Counted from the first letter of the stretch, positions 1 to 8,423 are shown. The stretch is DNA of 18,157 nt from Pseudomonadota bacterium (GCA_021828605.1 JAJZEG010000405.1:1-18157), one strand, 5' to 3'. The notes: a model not told the origin generated them from the sequence alone. Program-made: numbers and translations.

Positions 1-135
1 ATCGGGTTTCGTTCGATGATGCTACTGCTCGCGACCGTCCCCCTGCTCGGCCTGGTCGCCGCGATGCTGATCCGCTGGGAGCCAATCGGCCAAGATCCCG
101 ACATCACCGAAGAACTCTCACTCAGCACAGGCTGA
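1..135 (+). CDS. C-terminal end of a membrane permease, probably MFS (partial)
   Basis: An open frame runs from the window edge to a TGA at 133-135. It encodes about 44 residues: a hydrophobic stretch (MMLLLATVPLLGLVAAMLIR) followed by a short polar cytoplasmic-looking tail. This is the usual look of the last membrane helix and tail of a secondary transporter, and MFS is the likeliest family. It lies 24 bases upstream of the HisD-fold dehydrogenase on the same strand, so it is probably the uptake protein of that operon; hps-type sulfonate clusters carry an MFS permease (HpsU) in such a position. The family cannot be confirmed because the rest of the gene lies outside the window. Confidence 0.55.
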   Translation: MGFRSMMLLLATVPLLGLVAAMLIRWEPIGQDPDITEELSLSTG

Positions 136-1472
<1,337 letters not shown>

Positions 1473-1473
<1 letters not shown>

Positions 1474-2237
1474 TGACGCGCAGGCTCGATCAGCTGTTCG
1501 CCCTTGATGGACGAACCGCGCTGGTCACCGGCGGCAGCAGTGGTATCGGCTATGCGATCGCCGAAGCATTGGGGCGTCAGGGGGCGCGGTTGATCTTGGT
1601 CGCCCGGTGCGGCGCAACCCTCGCGCAAGCCGCCCGGTCGCTGCGGGCTATTGGCATTGATGCCACCACCATCAGCGGTGATCTCGCCGCTCCCGACGGT
1701 CCGGATCAAATCATTGATCGCCTGCGTGACCCTGTCGATATCCTGGTAAACGCTGCCGGGGTCAATTTACGCCAGCAATTCGACGACGTATCGCTCGATG
1801 CGTTCGATCTGCATATGGCCGTGCATCTGCGCGCCCCGTTCCGTCTTGTGCAATGCCTGGCACCGGCAATGGTGCAGCGGCGCTTCGGTCGGGTGATCAT
1901 GCTCGGATCGCTGCAATCGGTGCGGGCCATGCCCAACTCGGCCCCCTACGGCGCCGCCAAAGGTGGCGTTATCCAGCTCACCCGCGCCATCGCCGAACGC
2001 TGGTCGAGTGATGGGATCACCTGCAACGCGATCGCCCCCGGCTTTTTCCCGACCGCCCTTACCGCCGCCGTCTTCGCCGACGAGGCGATACGCTTGGAAA
2101 ATGCCCGGCGCACGGCGATCGGCCGCAACGGCACGTTGCATGATCTGTTCGGTATCGCAATATTTCTTGCCTCCGACGCCTCGGCCTACATCACCGGACA
2201 GACTTTGTTTGTTGATGGCGGATACACCGCCAAATGA
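1473..2237 (+). CDS. SDR-family oxidoreductase (classical short-chain dehydrogenase)
   Basis: A 254-residue classical SDR, the usual length. It has the nucleotide-binding TGGSSGIG at residues 19-26, NAAG at 93-96, catalytic Ser146, Tyr159 and Lys163 (YGAAK), and a typical ending (ITGQTLFVDGGY). The tetrad Asn that normally sits in the N-L-x-A-P-F segment is His118 here (VHLRAPF), an unusual substitution. Its start codon overlaps the stop of the HisD-fold gene by one base, and the zinc dehydrogenase follows four bases later. In hps clusters a pair of 2-dehydrogenases interconverts dihydroxypropanesulfonate enantiomers, and this SDR plus the next gene would fit that job. The SDR family is certain; the substrate is inferred. 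Confidence 0.85.
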
Positions 2238-2241
2238 GATT

Positions 2242-3240
2242 ATGATGAAGGCACTCCTCTATACGAACCCCGGCACGCTCTCCTATTGCGATCTGCCGAT
2301 CCCGCCGATTGACGCGGAATCGCTACTGATCAAGGTCGCCGCCGTGGGCATCTGCGGATCGGATCTGCACGCCTATCACGGTCATGATGATCGACGACCT
2401 GCGCCCTTAGTGCTCGGCCATGAAGCCGCTGGCGTGATTGCTGATGGCCCAAGGCAGGGCGAGCGGGTGGTTGTCAATCCGCTGGTCACCTGCGGATGCT
2501 GCGTGGAATGTCGAGACGGACGCAGCCATCTTTGTGCCACGCGGCAAATCCTGTCGATGCCGCCGCGTCCAGGGGCGTTCGCCGACTATGTTGTCGTTCC
2601 GGAACGGAATTTACTACAAATTCCTGCCGCGATGACGTTCGACGTTGCGGCATTGGCTGAGCCGTTGGCCGTCGCTTGGCACGCGGTCCGACTTGGTGTC
2701 GCGGGCCTGTGCCAACCGCTCGCGCAGAGTCGGTGCTGCGTGCTCGGCGGCGGTGCCATCGGTCTTGGCGCCGCCCTGGTTCTGCGCGCCCTTGGTGCTC
2801 GGGATCTTCACCTCGGTGAGCCAAACCCAAGGCGCCGCGCGACGGCGGCGGCTGAACCCGAGCTCAGCGTCTATGCGCCGGGCAGCGCACAGGAGCCTGC
2901 CGCGACGTCGGTAGATTTGCTGATCGATGCCGTCGGCGCCACCGCCACGCGCAGCGCCGCCTGCCGCCTTGCACGTCCCGGCGGTCAAATCATCCATCTC
3001 GGTCTGCTGCCCGGCAATGATGGCCTCGATCTCCGGCGCCTCACGCTCCAGGAAATCACCCTGCGCGGCAGCTATTGTTATACGCCGGATGATTTCAAAG
3101 CCGTCGTCTCGGGCCTGGCGCAGCAGAAATTCGGCGCCCTGCGCTGGATCGAGCGAATGCCTCTATCCGCAGGTGCTGCCGCGTTTGCGCAGATTGATCA
3201 AGGCAATCTATCTGCCGCCAAAATCATCCTCGAGCCCTAG
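2242..3240 (+). CDS. Zinc-dependent alcohol dehydrogenase (MDR superfamily)
   Basis: About 332 residues of the zinc-containing medium-chain dehydrogenase family (sorbitol/threonine dehydrogenase branch). Catalytic zinc residues are Cys38 (GICGSD), His60-Glu61 (LGHE) and probably Glu140. The structural zinc site is complete: Cys84, Cys87, Cys90 and Cys98 in a C-G-x-C-x2-C-x2-G-x4-C pattern. The nucleotide-binding GGGAIG is at 169-174, with Glu193 near the end of the second strand, which suggests NAD preference. The frame stays open far upstream inside the SDR gene, but homology begins at MMKALLY, so ATG 2242 or 2245 is the real start; both are close to the SDR stop at 2237. Last gene of the operon; it probably oxidises or reduces the same polyol or sulfonate at carbon 2. 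Confidence 0.85.
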   Translation: MMKALLYTNPGTLSYCDLPIPPIDAESLLIKVAAVGICGSDLHAYHGHDDRRPAPLVLGHEAAGVIADGPRQGERVVVNPLVTCGCCVECRDGRSHLCATRQILSMPPRPGAFADYVVVPERNLLQIPAAMTFDVAALAEPLAVAWHAVRLGVAGLCQPLAQSRCCVLGGGAIGLGAALVLRALGARDLHLGEPNPRRRATAAAEPELSVYAPGSAQEPAATSVDLLIDAVGATATRSAACRLARPGGQIIHLGLLPGNDGLDLRRLTLQEITLRGSYCYTPDDFKAVVSGLAQQKFGALRWIERMPLSAGAAAFAQIDQGNLSAAKIILEP

Positions 3241-3246
3241 TGTCCA

Positions 3247-3283
3247 CTCTAATTCTGAAATCCGTTGGATTTCAGAATTAGAG
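3247..3283. repeat. Perfect 17-bp-arm palindrome after the operon stop
   Basis: CTCTAATTCTGAAATCC at 3247-3263 is exactly complementary to 3267-3283 around a three-base GTT loop. It begins six bases after the TAG of the zinc dehydrogenase. No T-run follows, so it is not a standard intrinsic terminator, though such a hairpin could stop or protect the operon transcript. The AT-rich arms contrast with the surroundings and look like a dispersed palindromic element or the remnant of a mobile-element end. The octamer AGTGTCCA occurs just before it (3239-3246) and again at 3376-3383. Confidence 0.8.
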
Positions 3284-3350
3284 GACGCATTGATCGCGCA
3301 TGCCAGGATTGAGCAGGCCTTGAAGTTGGCGTATCCATTAAAAACAATGA

Positions 3351-3356
3351 TATAAT
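3351..3356 (+). promoter_or_regulatory. Candidate -10 box for tsdBA
   Basis: A perfect TATAAT sits 30 bases before the tsdB start, the only such match in this 146-base gap. The best -35 is poor (TTGGCG at 3326-3331, spacing 19). Transcription would begin near 3363, giving a leader of about 24 bases that contains the GGAG ribosome-binding site at 3374-3377. Confidence 0.45.
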
Positions 3357-3386
3357 AAGCAGCCAACTGGTTTGGAGTGTCCAAGA

Positions 3387-4049
3387 ATGGAACAAATGCC
3401 GTTTTTGCGAATGGCGCTTGCAGTCGCAATTCTAGGTGCCTCTACATCGATTTGTCTGGCAAGCGTTCCGCCGCAAGTCGCGTCCTGCGCGGCCTGCCAC
3501 GGTCCTGCCGGGCTGGGCCAGCCCTCCGCAGGGTTTCCATCGCTTGCCGGTTTAAGTTCACCCTATATTGAGCAGCAACTCTATAGCTTCAAACACGGCA
3601 CTCGAGACAATACCATCATGAAAGGCATGGCGGCTCCGTTAACCGCCGTTCAGCGCCAGGCGATCGGCGATTATTATGCGACCTTGAAAGTGCCGGCGAA
3701 GCCGGAACCAAATCCGGTTCCGTCGGGGCTTGGCGCAGACATCGCAGAGAACGGGAACTGGGGCAACAAACCGACAGGGTTGCCCTCATGCGATTCATGC
3801 CACGGGCCCTACGGGATCGGCGTGGGCACTCAGTTTCCGCGACTCGCGGGGCAGCCCAAGTCGTATTTGGTCGCGCAGTTGATCGATTGGCAAAAGGGCA
3901 GCCGTAAGAATGGTCCGCTGCACCTGATGACACATATCGCGAGTGAGCTGACCACGGCACAGATTAATGCGGTGGCGGGATATTATTCAAAGTTGTCCGC
4001 CAATCCAACGCATCTGCCCCGTCCCGACGCGGCCGAGGGAGGTAAGTAA
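3387..4049 (+). CDS. tsdB: Di-heme cytochrome c4-like protein, probable TsdB
   Basis: A 220-residue exported cytochrome. A signal peptide (hydrophobic core LALAVAILG-like, cleavage near CLA-S) is followed by two class I cytochrome domains. Heme attachment motifs are CAACH at 34-38 and CDSCH at 135-139. Met78 or Met81, and Met181, are candidate distal ligands. This two-domain layout is that of cytochrome c4 and of TsdB, the electron acceptor of thiosulfate dehydrogenase. ATG 3387 is preferred over an in-frame TTG at 3372 because GGAG at 3374-3377 is well spaced and the signal peptide then starts normally. It overlaps tsdA by one base (TAATG), with a strong GAGGGAGGT ribosome-binding site before tsdA. 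Likely role: pass electrons from TsdA in the periplasm to a terminal oxidase. The symbol rests mainly on context. Confidence 0.8.
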   Translation: MEQMPFLRMALAVAILGASTSICLASVPPQVASCAACHGPAGLGQPSAGFPSLAGLSSPYIEQQLYSFKHGTRDNTIMKGMAAPLTAVQRQAIGDYYATLKVPAKPEPNPVPSGLGADIAENGNWGNKPTGLPSCDSCHGPYGIGVGTQFPRLAGQPKSYLVAQLIDWQKGSRKNGPLHLMTHIASELTTAQINAVAGYYSKLSANPTHLPRPDAAEGGK

Positions 4050-4927
4050 TGCGCAAATCAATAATGATCGCCGTTGCGCTCCTCGTTGCAGGCAGCAGCG
4101 TCGCGGTGTTCGCTGCAGCGCCGTCGACAAAGCCGATCGCGTTCAATCCACCGCCGTTGACGTCGATGCCCAAGGGAAAATTCGGCGCGGAAGTGAAGCT
4201 CGGCGAGACTATCTTTCGCCACACGACCGTGTATGCGCACGGGATCGTCGGGAATTCGCTGAATTGCAGCGACTGCCACCTGAATGGCGGCGCTTTGGCG
4301 GATTCAGCGCCGATGTGGGCCGCCTACACCGCCTATCCTGCCTATCGGGCAAAGAACAAGAAGGTGAACAATTTCGGTATGCGGCTTCAGGGCTGCTTCA
4401 GATTCAGTGAGAACGGCAAGGTTCCAAAGCTCGATAGTCCTACGATCATCGCACTCGAAGCGTATTCGTATTTCCTCGCGACCGGGGCGCCGACTGGCGG
4501 GAACTTGGCCGGTCGGGGTTATCCCAAACTGGCCATGCCTCCCAAGCCCGCGACTTTTGCGGCGGGGGAGGCAGTATACAAGGTCAATTGTTCACTTTGC
4601 CACGAGGCTGACGGATCAGGGCAGTACGTGCGCGGACAGACCGTGTTTCCGGCGCTGTGGGGTGCCAAGTCATTCAACTGGGGTGCGGGGATGGGCAGCA
4701 TCAAAAATGCCGCTGATTTTATCCACGCCAACATGCCCTATGGCATGGCGGGGACGCTGAGCGTGCAGCAAGCCTGGGATGTCGCCACCTATATCGACAG
4801 TCAGGATAGACCACAGGACCCGCGTTTTGTCGGTAGCGTCGCCGAGACAAGACAGAAATTTCACAATAATAAATTCTCGATGTACGGCAAATTGGTCAAT
4901 GGCAAGATCCTTGGTGCGCAGAAATGA
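4049..4927 (+). CDS. tsdA: Thiosulfate dehydrogenase (tetrathionate-forming), TsdA
   Basis: A 292-residue periplasmic di-heme cytochrome with a signal peptide ending near VFAAA. TsdA joins two thiosulfates into tetrathionate, releasing two electrons. Heme motifs are CSDCH at 73-77 and CSLCH at 181-185. The TsdA family has an unusual cysteine axial ligand to heme 1; Cys116 in MRLQGCFRFSENGK fits the characteristic conserved R-x-x-G-C-x-x-S-x-N-G block. Met229 in the ANMPYG segment is a plausible heme 2 ligand (inference). SoxA is a distant relative, but no sox genes accompany it. It is co-transcribed with tsdB and converges on the histidine kinase gene. The reaction may run either way in this family; in an aerobic heterotroph oxidation is likelier. 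Confidence 0.85.
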   Translation: MRKSIMIAVALLVAGSSVAVFAAAPSTKPIAFNPPPLTSMPKGKFGAEVKLGETIFRHTTVYAHGIVGNSLNCSDCHLNGGALADSAPMWAAYTAYPAYRAKNKKVNNFGMRLQGCFRFSENGKVPKLDSPTIIALEAYSYFLATGAPTGGNLAGRGYPKLAMPPKPATFAAGEAVYKVNCSLCHEADGSGQYVRGQTVFPALWGAKSFNWGAGMGSIKNAADFIHANMPYGMAGTLSVQQAWDVATYIDSQDRPQDPRFVGSVAETRQKFHNNKFSMYGKLVNGKILGAQK

Positions 4928-4980
4928 TTGTGCCATGACGGACGACGAACAGATCAAGGTAATCGTGGGTTCAGCTGACG

Positions 4981-5003
4981 ATTGGAGCTTAATCCGCTCC
5001 AAT
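4981..5003. terminator. Hairpin between convergent tsdA and histidine kinase genes
   Basis: ATTGGAGC (4981-4988) and GCTCCAAT (4996-5003) form a perfect 8-bp stem with a seven-base loop in the 95-base gap between two convergent genes. Position suggests a bidirectional terminator, but no strong T-run follows on either strand, so the function is inferred. Confidence 0.45.
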
Positions 5004-5022
5004 GAATGCCAGAATAAAACAG

Positions 5023-6444
5023 CTACGGTGTTGGTAGAGTTACGCGAACCGAGAGACCTCCTCCGGAACGGTTGGAAAGTCTAATCGCGCCACCATGAGC
5101 CTCGATAACGGCCAGTGCAATCGCGAGGCCCAGGCCACTGCCGCCAGTTTCACGGCTGCGCGAACGGTCAATCCTGTAGAAGGGCTCAAAAACTTTGGCG
5201 AATTCCGGCGGAGGGATTCCTGGCCCTTGATCATCAATCGTGATGGTCACCCTGTGCTGATCGGACGTGACAATTATATCCGCTGATCGACCATATTTGA
5301 CGGCATTGTCCAGCAGGTTGACCAAGGCGCGGCGCAGCGCAGCCGGTTGACAGCTCAGCGTTAGGGGTGCGGCGGGCGCCATCGTTAGTTTCAGACCCGC
5401 GTCCGTAAGATCATCGACGATCGCGACGACCAGCGCCACCAGATCCACGCGCCGAAACGGCTCGACCTTTGACTGATCGCGGGCGAAGGCAAGGGTTGCT
5501 TCGATCATCTCATTCATCGAGGTGATGGTGGCCACCATGCGGTTGCGCTCCTCAAGCTCGGATACCTCCTCGACGCGCAGCCGCAACAAGGTCAGCGGGG
5601 TACGCAGGTCGTGAGACAGACTGGCCAGCATCCGGGTCCGGCTGTCCAACAAATGCCGTAGTCGGGTTTGCATTACGTTGAACGCGTGTGCCGCCTGCCG
5701 CGTTTCCGCCGTGCCGATTTCAGAAAGTGGCGGGGATGTCACATCACGACCGAGCCGATCCGCAGCGTTCGCCAGGGCTCGTAAGGGTGCTGTCACGCGT
5801 CCTACCGCCCAGACGGACGCTAAAATCACAATGAGCGCCATGACGATTAGTGCGGCCAGGAAAGGCCACGCCAGGCTAAACCGGCTCGACGGCAAAGCCA
5901 CGCCAAATACCAGCCAGGGGCCGGTGGTAAGCCGCATCGCCGCCTGCATCGGACGTCCGGTTGCCATGCCAGACATGCCCAACTGATCCATCATCGGCAT
6001 GTTCGAGAATCCGGACCGGTTCATCCTCGCCATCATACCGTGTGCTGCCGGCGGCACGCGGCGCGACGCGGTCCCAACCGTGACATACAAAGATTTAGCC
6101 AGATCAGGCGGTAACTGGTGGGACAAGTATGTATGGATCGTCCGCGCCGCCGCGCTAGGAGCCAAAGTCGTCGCCCAAGGAGGTCGATGAGCCGACAACG
6201 TAATTCGGAGTGTCGCGCCGCTGGCGGCCTTGACGAGCGGACCCCGCCACGCTTCCGGCACGCCATTGATCAACCGCGCCAGATTTACGATCCGTTGGGT
6301 GGCCGCGTAGGCGCCCATTGCGCGCACCACCGAAGCCTGATTAAACGCTAGGACAGAAATCCCAAGAAACGCTGAAACACCGAGTCCCGCCAACAGGATC
6401 AGCGCGGTCTGACCGAATAATGTTGCTGGGAGGAGCCGTCGCAT
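5023..6444 (-). CDS. Sensor histidine kinase with methionine-rich periplasmic domain
   Basis: A 473-residue membrane kinase of the EnvZ/CusS type. First membrane helix at about 10-33, periplasmic sensor at about 34-190, second helix at about 190-213, then HAMP. The phosphoacceptor is His278 in SLSHDLRTP. The ATPase has the N-box NLLDNAVKY (376-384), G1 DDQGPGIP (404-411), FEPFYRID, and G2 GGSGLGLAI (434-442). Residues 137-170 of the sensor hold ten methionines, including GMMARM and NMPMM, which resembles Cu(I)/Ag(I)-binding Met clusters. Its start overlaps the regulator's stop (TGATG), so the pair forms one operon. It faces tsdA tail to tail. Kinase identity is certain; metal sensing is inferred from the Met cluster and from the Met-rich products of the divergent genes. 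Confidence 0.93.
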   Translation of the reverse strand: MRRLLPATLFGQTALILLAGLGVSAFLGISVLAFNQASVVRAMGAYAATQRIVNLARLINGVPEAWRGPLVKAASGATLRITLSAHRPPWATTLAPSAAARTIHTYLSHQLPPDLAKSLYVTVGTASRRVPPAAHGMMARMNRSGFSNMPMMDQLGMSGMATGRPMQAAMRLTTGPWLVFGVALPSSRFSLAWPFLAALIVMALIVILASVWAVGRVTAPLRALANAADRLGRDVTSPPLSEIGTAETRQAAHAFNVMQTRLRHLLDSRTRMLASLSHDLRTPLTLLRLRVEEVSELEERNRMVATITSMNEMIEATLAFARDQSKVEPFRRVDLVALVVAIVDDLTDAGLKLTMAPAAPLTLSCQPAALRRALVNLLDNAVKYGRSADIIVTSDQHRVTITIDDQGPGIPPPEFAKVFEPFYRIDRSRSRETGGSGLGLAIALAVIEAHGGAIRLSNRSGGGLSVRVTLPTP

Positions 6445-7169
6445 CAGATCTCAGGCCCGATCGGCTCAACCAGTGGAGTGAACATATAGCCGCTGCCCCA
6501 AATGGTCTTGATCAGTTGCGGGTCGCAAACATCGCGTTCGATCTTGCGGCGCAACCGGCTGATTTGGGTATCGATGCTGCGATCAAGCGGAACGGCATTG
6601 CGTCCGCGGGCGAGATCGAGCAATTGCTCGCGACTGAGCGCACGGCCACGTCGCTCGACGAGCACGGCCAGTAGGTCGAACTCGCCAGAACTCAAAGCAA
6701 CGCTGACACCATCCTCCCCCAGTAATTCCCGGCGTTCGACATCCAGCACCCATCGATCGAAACGGTATCGCGCCGCTTGCTGCGCAGGTTCGTTGACATA
6801 CGTCGCTCGGCGCAAGACGGCGCGGATCCGTGCGATCAACTCGCGGCTACCGAAGGGTTTCGCGAGGTAGTCGTCTGCCCCCATTTCCAGACCGATTACT
6901 CGATCAACCTCATCGCCTTTGGCAGTCAGCATGATGATTGGTACGCGACTCTCGGCACGCACCGCTCGACACAGCGACAGCCCATCTTCACCTGGGAGCA
7001 TCAAGTCGAGCAGGATGAGGTCGATCCGGTTATCGGTAAGCGCGTGACGCATCGCATGACCGTCGCCAGCCAGACTGACGCGGAACCCTTCACGTCGCAG
7101 CACACGCTGCACCAATTCGCGGATTTCGCGATGGTCTTCGACGAGCAGGATATGGGGGGCAACACTCAT
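6444..7169 (-). CDS. OmpR/PhoB-family response regulator
   Basis: A 241-residue two-domain regulator. The receiver has acidic residues Glu11-Asp12, phospho-acceptor Asp55 (LILLDLMLPG), Thr82 and Lys104 (AKPF). A winged-helix DNA-binding domain occupies roughly 135-232, with DRSIDTQISRLRRKIE and IWGSGYMF typical of the OmpR class. It is first in the operon with its kinase and is transcribed away from the Met-rich small gene at 7338. Paired TGTCA sites in the shared upstream region are candidate binding sites. Likely regulon: the divergent Met-rich genes, perhaps tsdBA. Confidence 0.93.
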   Translation of the reverse strand: MSVAPHILLVEDHREIRELVQRVLRREGFRVSLAGDGHAMRHALTDNRIDLILLDLMLPGEDGLSLCRAVRAESRVPIIMLTAKGDEVDRVIGLEMGADDYLAKPFGSRELIARIRAVLRRATYVNEPAQQAARYRFDRWVLDVERRELLGEDGVSVALSSGEFDLLAVLVERRGRALSREQLLDLARGRNAVPLDRSIDTQISRLRRKIERDVCDPQLIKTIWGSGYMFTPLVEPIGPEI

Positions 7170-7215
7170 GCCGACGGTATAATCAGGAAGGTCGGGGCAC
7201 GCTGCAACAAAAATA

Positions 7216-7230
7216 TGTCAACCTGTGTCA
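7216..7230. promoter_or_regulatory. Tandem TGTCA repeats, candidate response-regulator box
   Basis: TGTCA occurs at 7216-7220 and again at 7226-7230, exactly one helical turn (10 bases) apart. This is the arrangement expected for a head-to-tail OmpR-family dimer. The reverse complement TGACA recurs at 7242-7246, 7286-7290 and 7311-7315 in the same 168-base divergent gap between the regulator gene and the Met-rich small gene. No binding data; pattern only. Confidence 0.4.
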
Positions 7231-7337
7231 CAGAGCCGCCCTGACATGAATCGCCATGATTTTGCGGAGCAAGGGCAATTTCTGGTGACATCTAATCCCT
7301 ATATGGTGGCTGACAGAGTGATTGCTGAAAGGATGAG

Positions 7338-7481
7338 ATGATGATGGGCAGTGGCATGATGGACGGTTGGAGGTGGGTTATGATGGGAGGGTTCGGGTTG
7401 ATGATGATCTTGGTCCTGGTCTTGGTTGTTCTTGGGATAGTGGCCCTGTTGAAATACCTTGCCGCCGGTAAACGAGAGTGA
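7338..7481 (+). CDS. Small Met-rich single-span membrane protein
   Basis: An ORF of 47 codons with three successive ATGs (7338, 7341, 7344). AGGA at 7330-7333 favours the second or third ATG. The N-terminal half is rich in Met, Gly and Trp (MMMGSGMMDGWRWVMMGG), then comes one membrane helix (about residues 22-41) and a basic end (KYLAAGKRE). It resembles the membrane segment of small SHOCT-type proteins common next to metal-responsive operons, but lacks a SHOCT domain. It is the first gene divergent from the two-component system and so probably its target. A role in Cu(I) binding at the membrane or in accessory sensing is speculative. Confidence 0.6.
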   Translation: MMMGSGMMDGWRWVMMGGFGLMMILVLVLVVLGIVALLKYLAAGKRE

Positions 7482-7684
7482 TGCAGTCATTCAATGAGAT
7501 AGCTGAAACGCCCGCGATCTTGAATCGGAAGTACGGCATAATTGGCCACGATTCAGGCCAATGCCCGCGCTGGTTGCTCTCGTCCGCTGAATCCCGCGGT
7601 GCGCTGCCCGCTTATCTCGGTGCAGCGCAAAACGGGACTCGTTCCCGAGGTCTTGATCGGACGATTTCAACACTCGTACAGTAA
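7481..7684 (+). CDS. Doubtful 67-codon ORF overlapping the small Met-rich gene
   Basis: ATG 7481 overlaps the TGA of the preceding small gene (TGATG), as seen between real coupled genes in this window, and the frame stays open for 67 codons to TAA 7682-7684. The product has no recognisable motif, no signal peptide and no Met-rich run, and residue use looks unremarkable. It may be only a leader stretch before the next gene. Listed because of the overlap; it could equally be non-coding. Confidence 0.22.
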   Translation: MQSFNEIAETPAILNRKYGIIGHDSGQCPRWLLSSAESRGALPAYLGAAQNGTRSRGLDRTISTLVQ

Positions 7685-7701
7685 CATCAAAGGATAACAC
7701 G

Positions 7702-8271
7702 ATGAAACGTCGCACCGTCACCGCTGGCTTCGGCGGATTGATTTCGAGCTGGCTCGCACTGGCCGGGTTCGGTCGCAAGACGGCTCTTGCCGCATCTTCC
7801 GAGGGCGCTACCGGAAGCATGATGGGTGGAATGATGTCGGGCGGCCAGCGGGGCATGATGTCTCGCGGGAACATGATGGGGCCGATGAAACTCGGCATGG
7901 AGCTATTCGAGCGCCATGCCGAAATCCAGCGCGCCACGCAGTATCTGCCCAACGGGATTATTGACGCGACGGTTTCGAGTGACCCGAAAACGGCGGGCAT
8001 TATCCAAGCGCACGTCATCGAAATGTACAACCGGTTAGCGACCAACCGGCCCTTCAACTATATGATGAGTCCAAGTGCGACGGCGATGCTGCAAAATCCC
8101 GATCAATATCAGCGCTCATACCGGCTATTGCCGACCGGGATCGAGGTTACCGAGACATCGGACGATCCGGAGATGGTCAAGGTAATCTATGCCCACGCCA
8201 AGGAACTTGACCGGTTCGCCAAGGAAGGCATGCCAGCGATGATGCGCGGCATGATGGGAAAAAAGATGTAA
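7702..8271 (+). CDS. Exported Met-rich protein with a duplicated SDDP/His motif, function unknown
   Basis: A 189-residue protein with a probable twin-arginine or Sec signal (MKRRTVTAGF, hydrophobic core, cleavage near ALA-A at 30). A Met/Gly-rich segment (40-66, about ten Met) and a Met-rich tail (MPAMMRGMMGKKM) flank a tandem duplication. Repeat 1 (about 74-108) and repeat 2 (about 135-169) share QR, LPxG, S-x-D-P, and I-x-x-H-x-x-E at exactly 61-residue offset, with 13 of 35 positions identical. His104 and His165 are equivalent. I recognise the general pattern from unnamed proteins but know no assigned function. AGGA at 7691-7694 supports the start. With its Met-rich neighbours it may bind copper, or a sulfur species, in the periplasm (inference). 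Confidence 0.8.
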   Translation: MKRRTVTAGFGGLISSWLALAGFGRKTALAASSEGATGSMMGGMMSGGQRGMMSRGNMMGPMKLGMELFERHAEIQRATQYLPNGIIDATVSSDPKTAGIIQAHVIEMYNRLATNRPFNYMMSPSATAMLQNPDQYQRSYRLLPTGIEVTETSDDPEMVKVIYAHAKELDRFAKEGMPAMMRGMMGKKM

Positions 8272-8423
8272 TGCGGGGGTTCTTACGAACCGACACTCAT
8301 TTATTCGCGCCCATCGTGGGCCCTTAATCAACTGAACGATGTTGAACCGCAGGTAAGGCAAATGAGGTGCGCGCTGTCCTGAAGCCTCTTTGACCTCGGT
8401 CTTGTGATGAACGCTAGAATCTT

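Noticed and set aside
1963..2241. Long upstream extension of the zinc dehydrogenase frame
   Set aside because: It lies wholly inside the SDR gene in another frame; homology to the dehydrogenase family begins at MMKALLY (2242).
4935..5084. A 49-codon ORF (ATG 4935) between tsdA and the kinase gene
   Set aside because: It overlaps the 3' end of the kinase gene on the other strand by 62 bases, spans the convergent hairpin, has no motif and no good ribosome-binding site.
7491..8057. 188-codon reverse-strand ORF across the exported Met-rich gene
   Set aside because: Shadow of the duplicated-motif protein on the + strand, which has a signal peptide and ribosome-binding site; the antisense product shows no family features.
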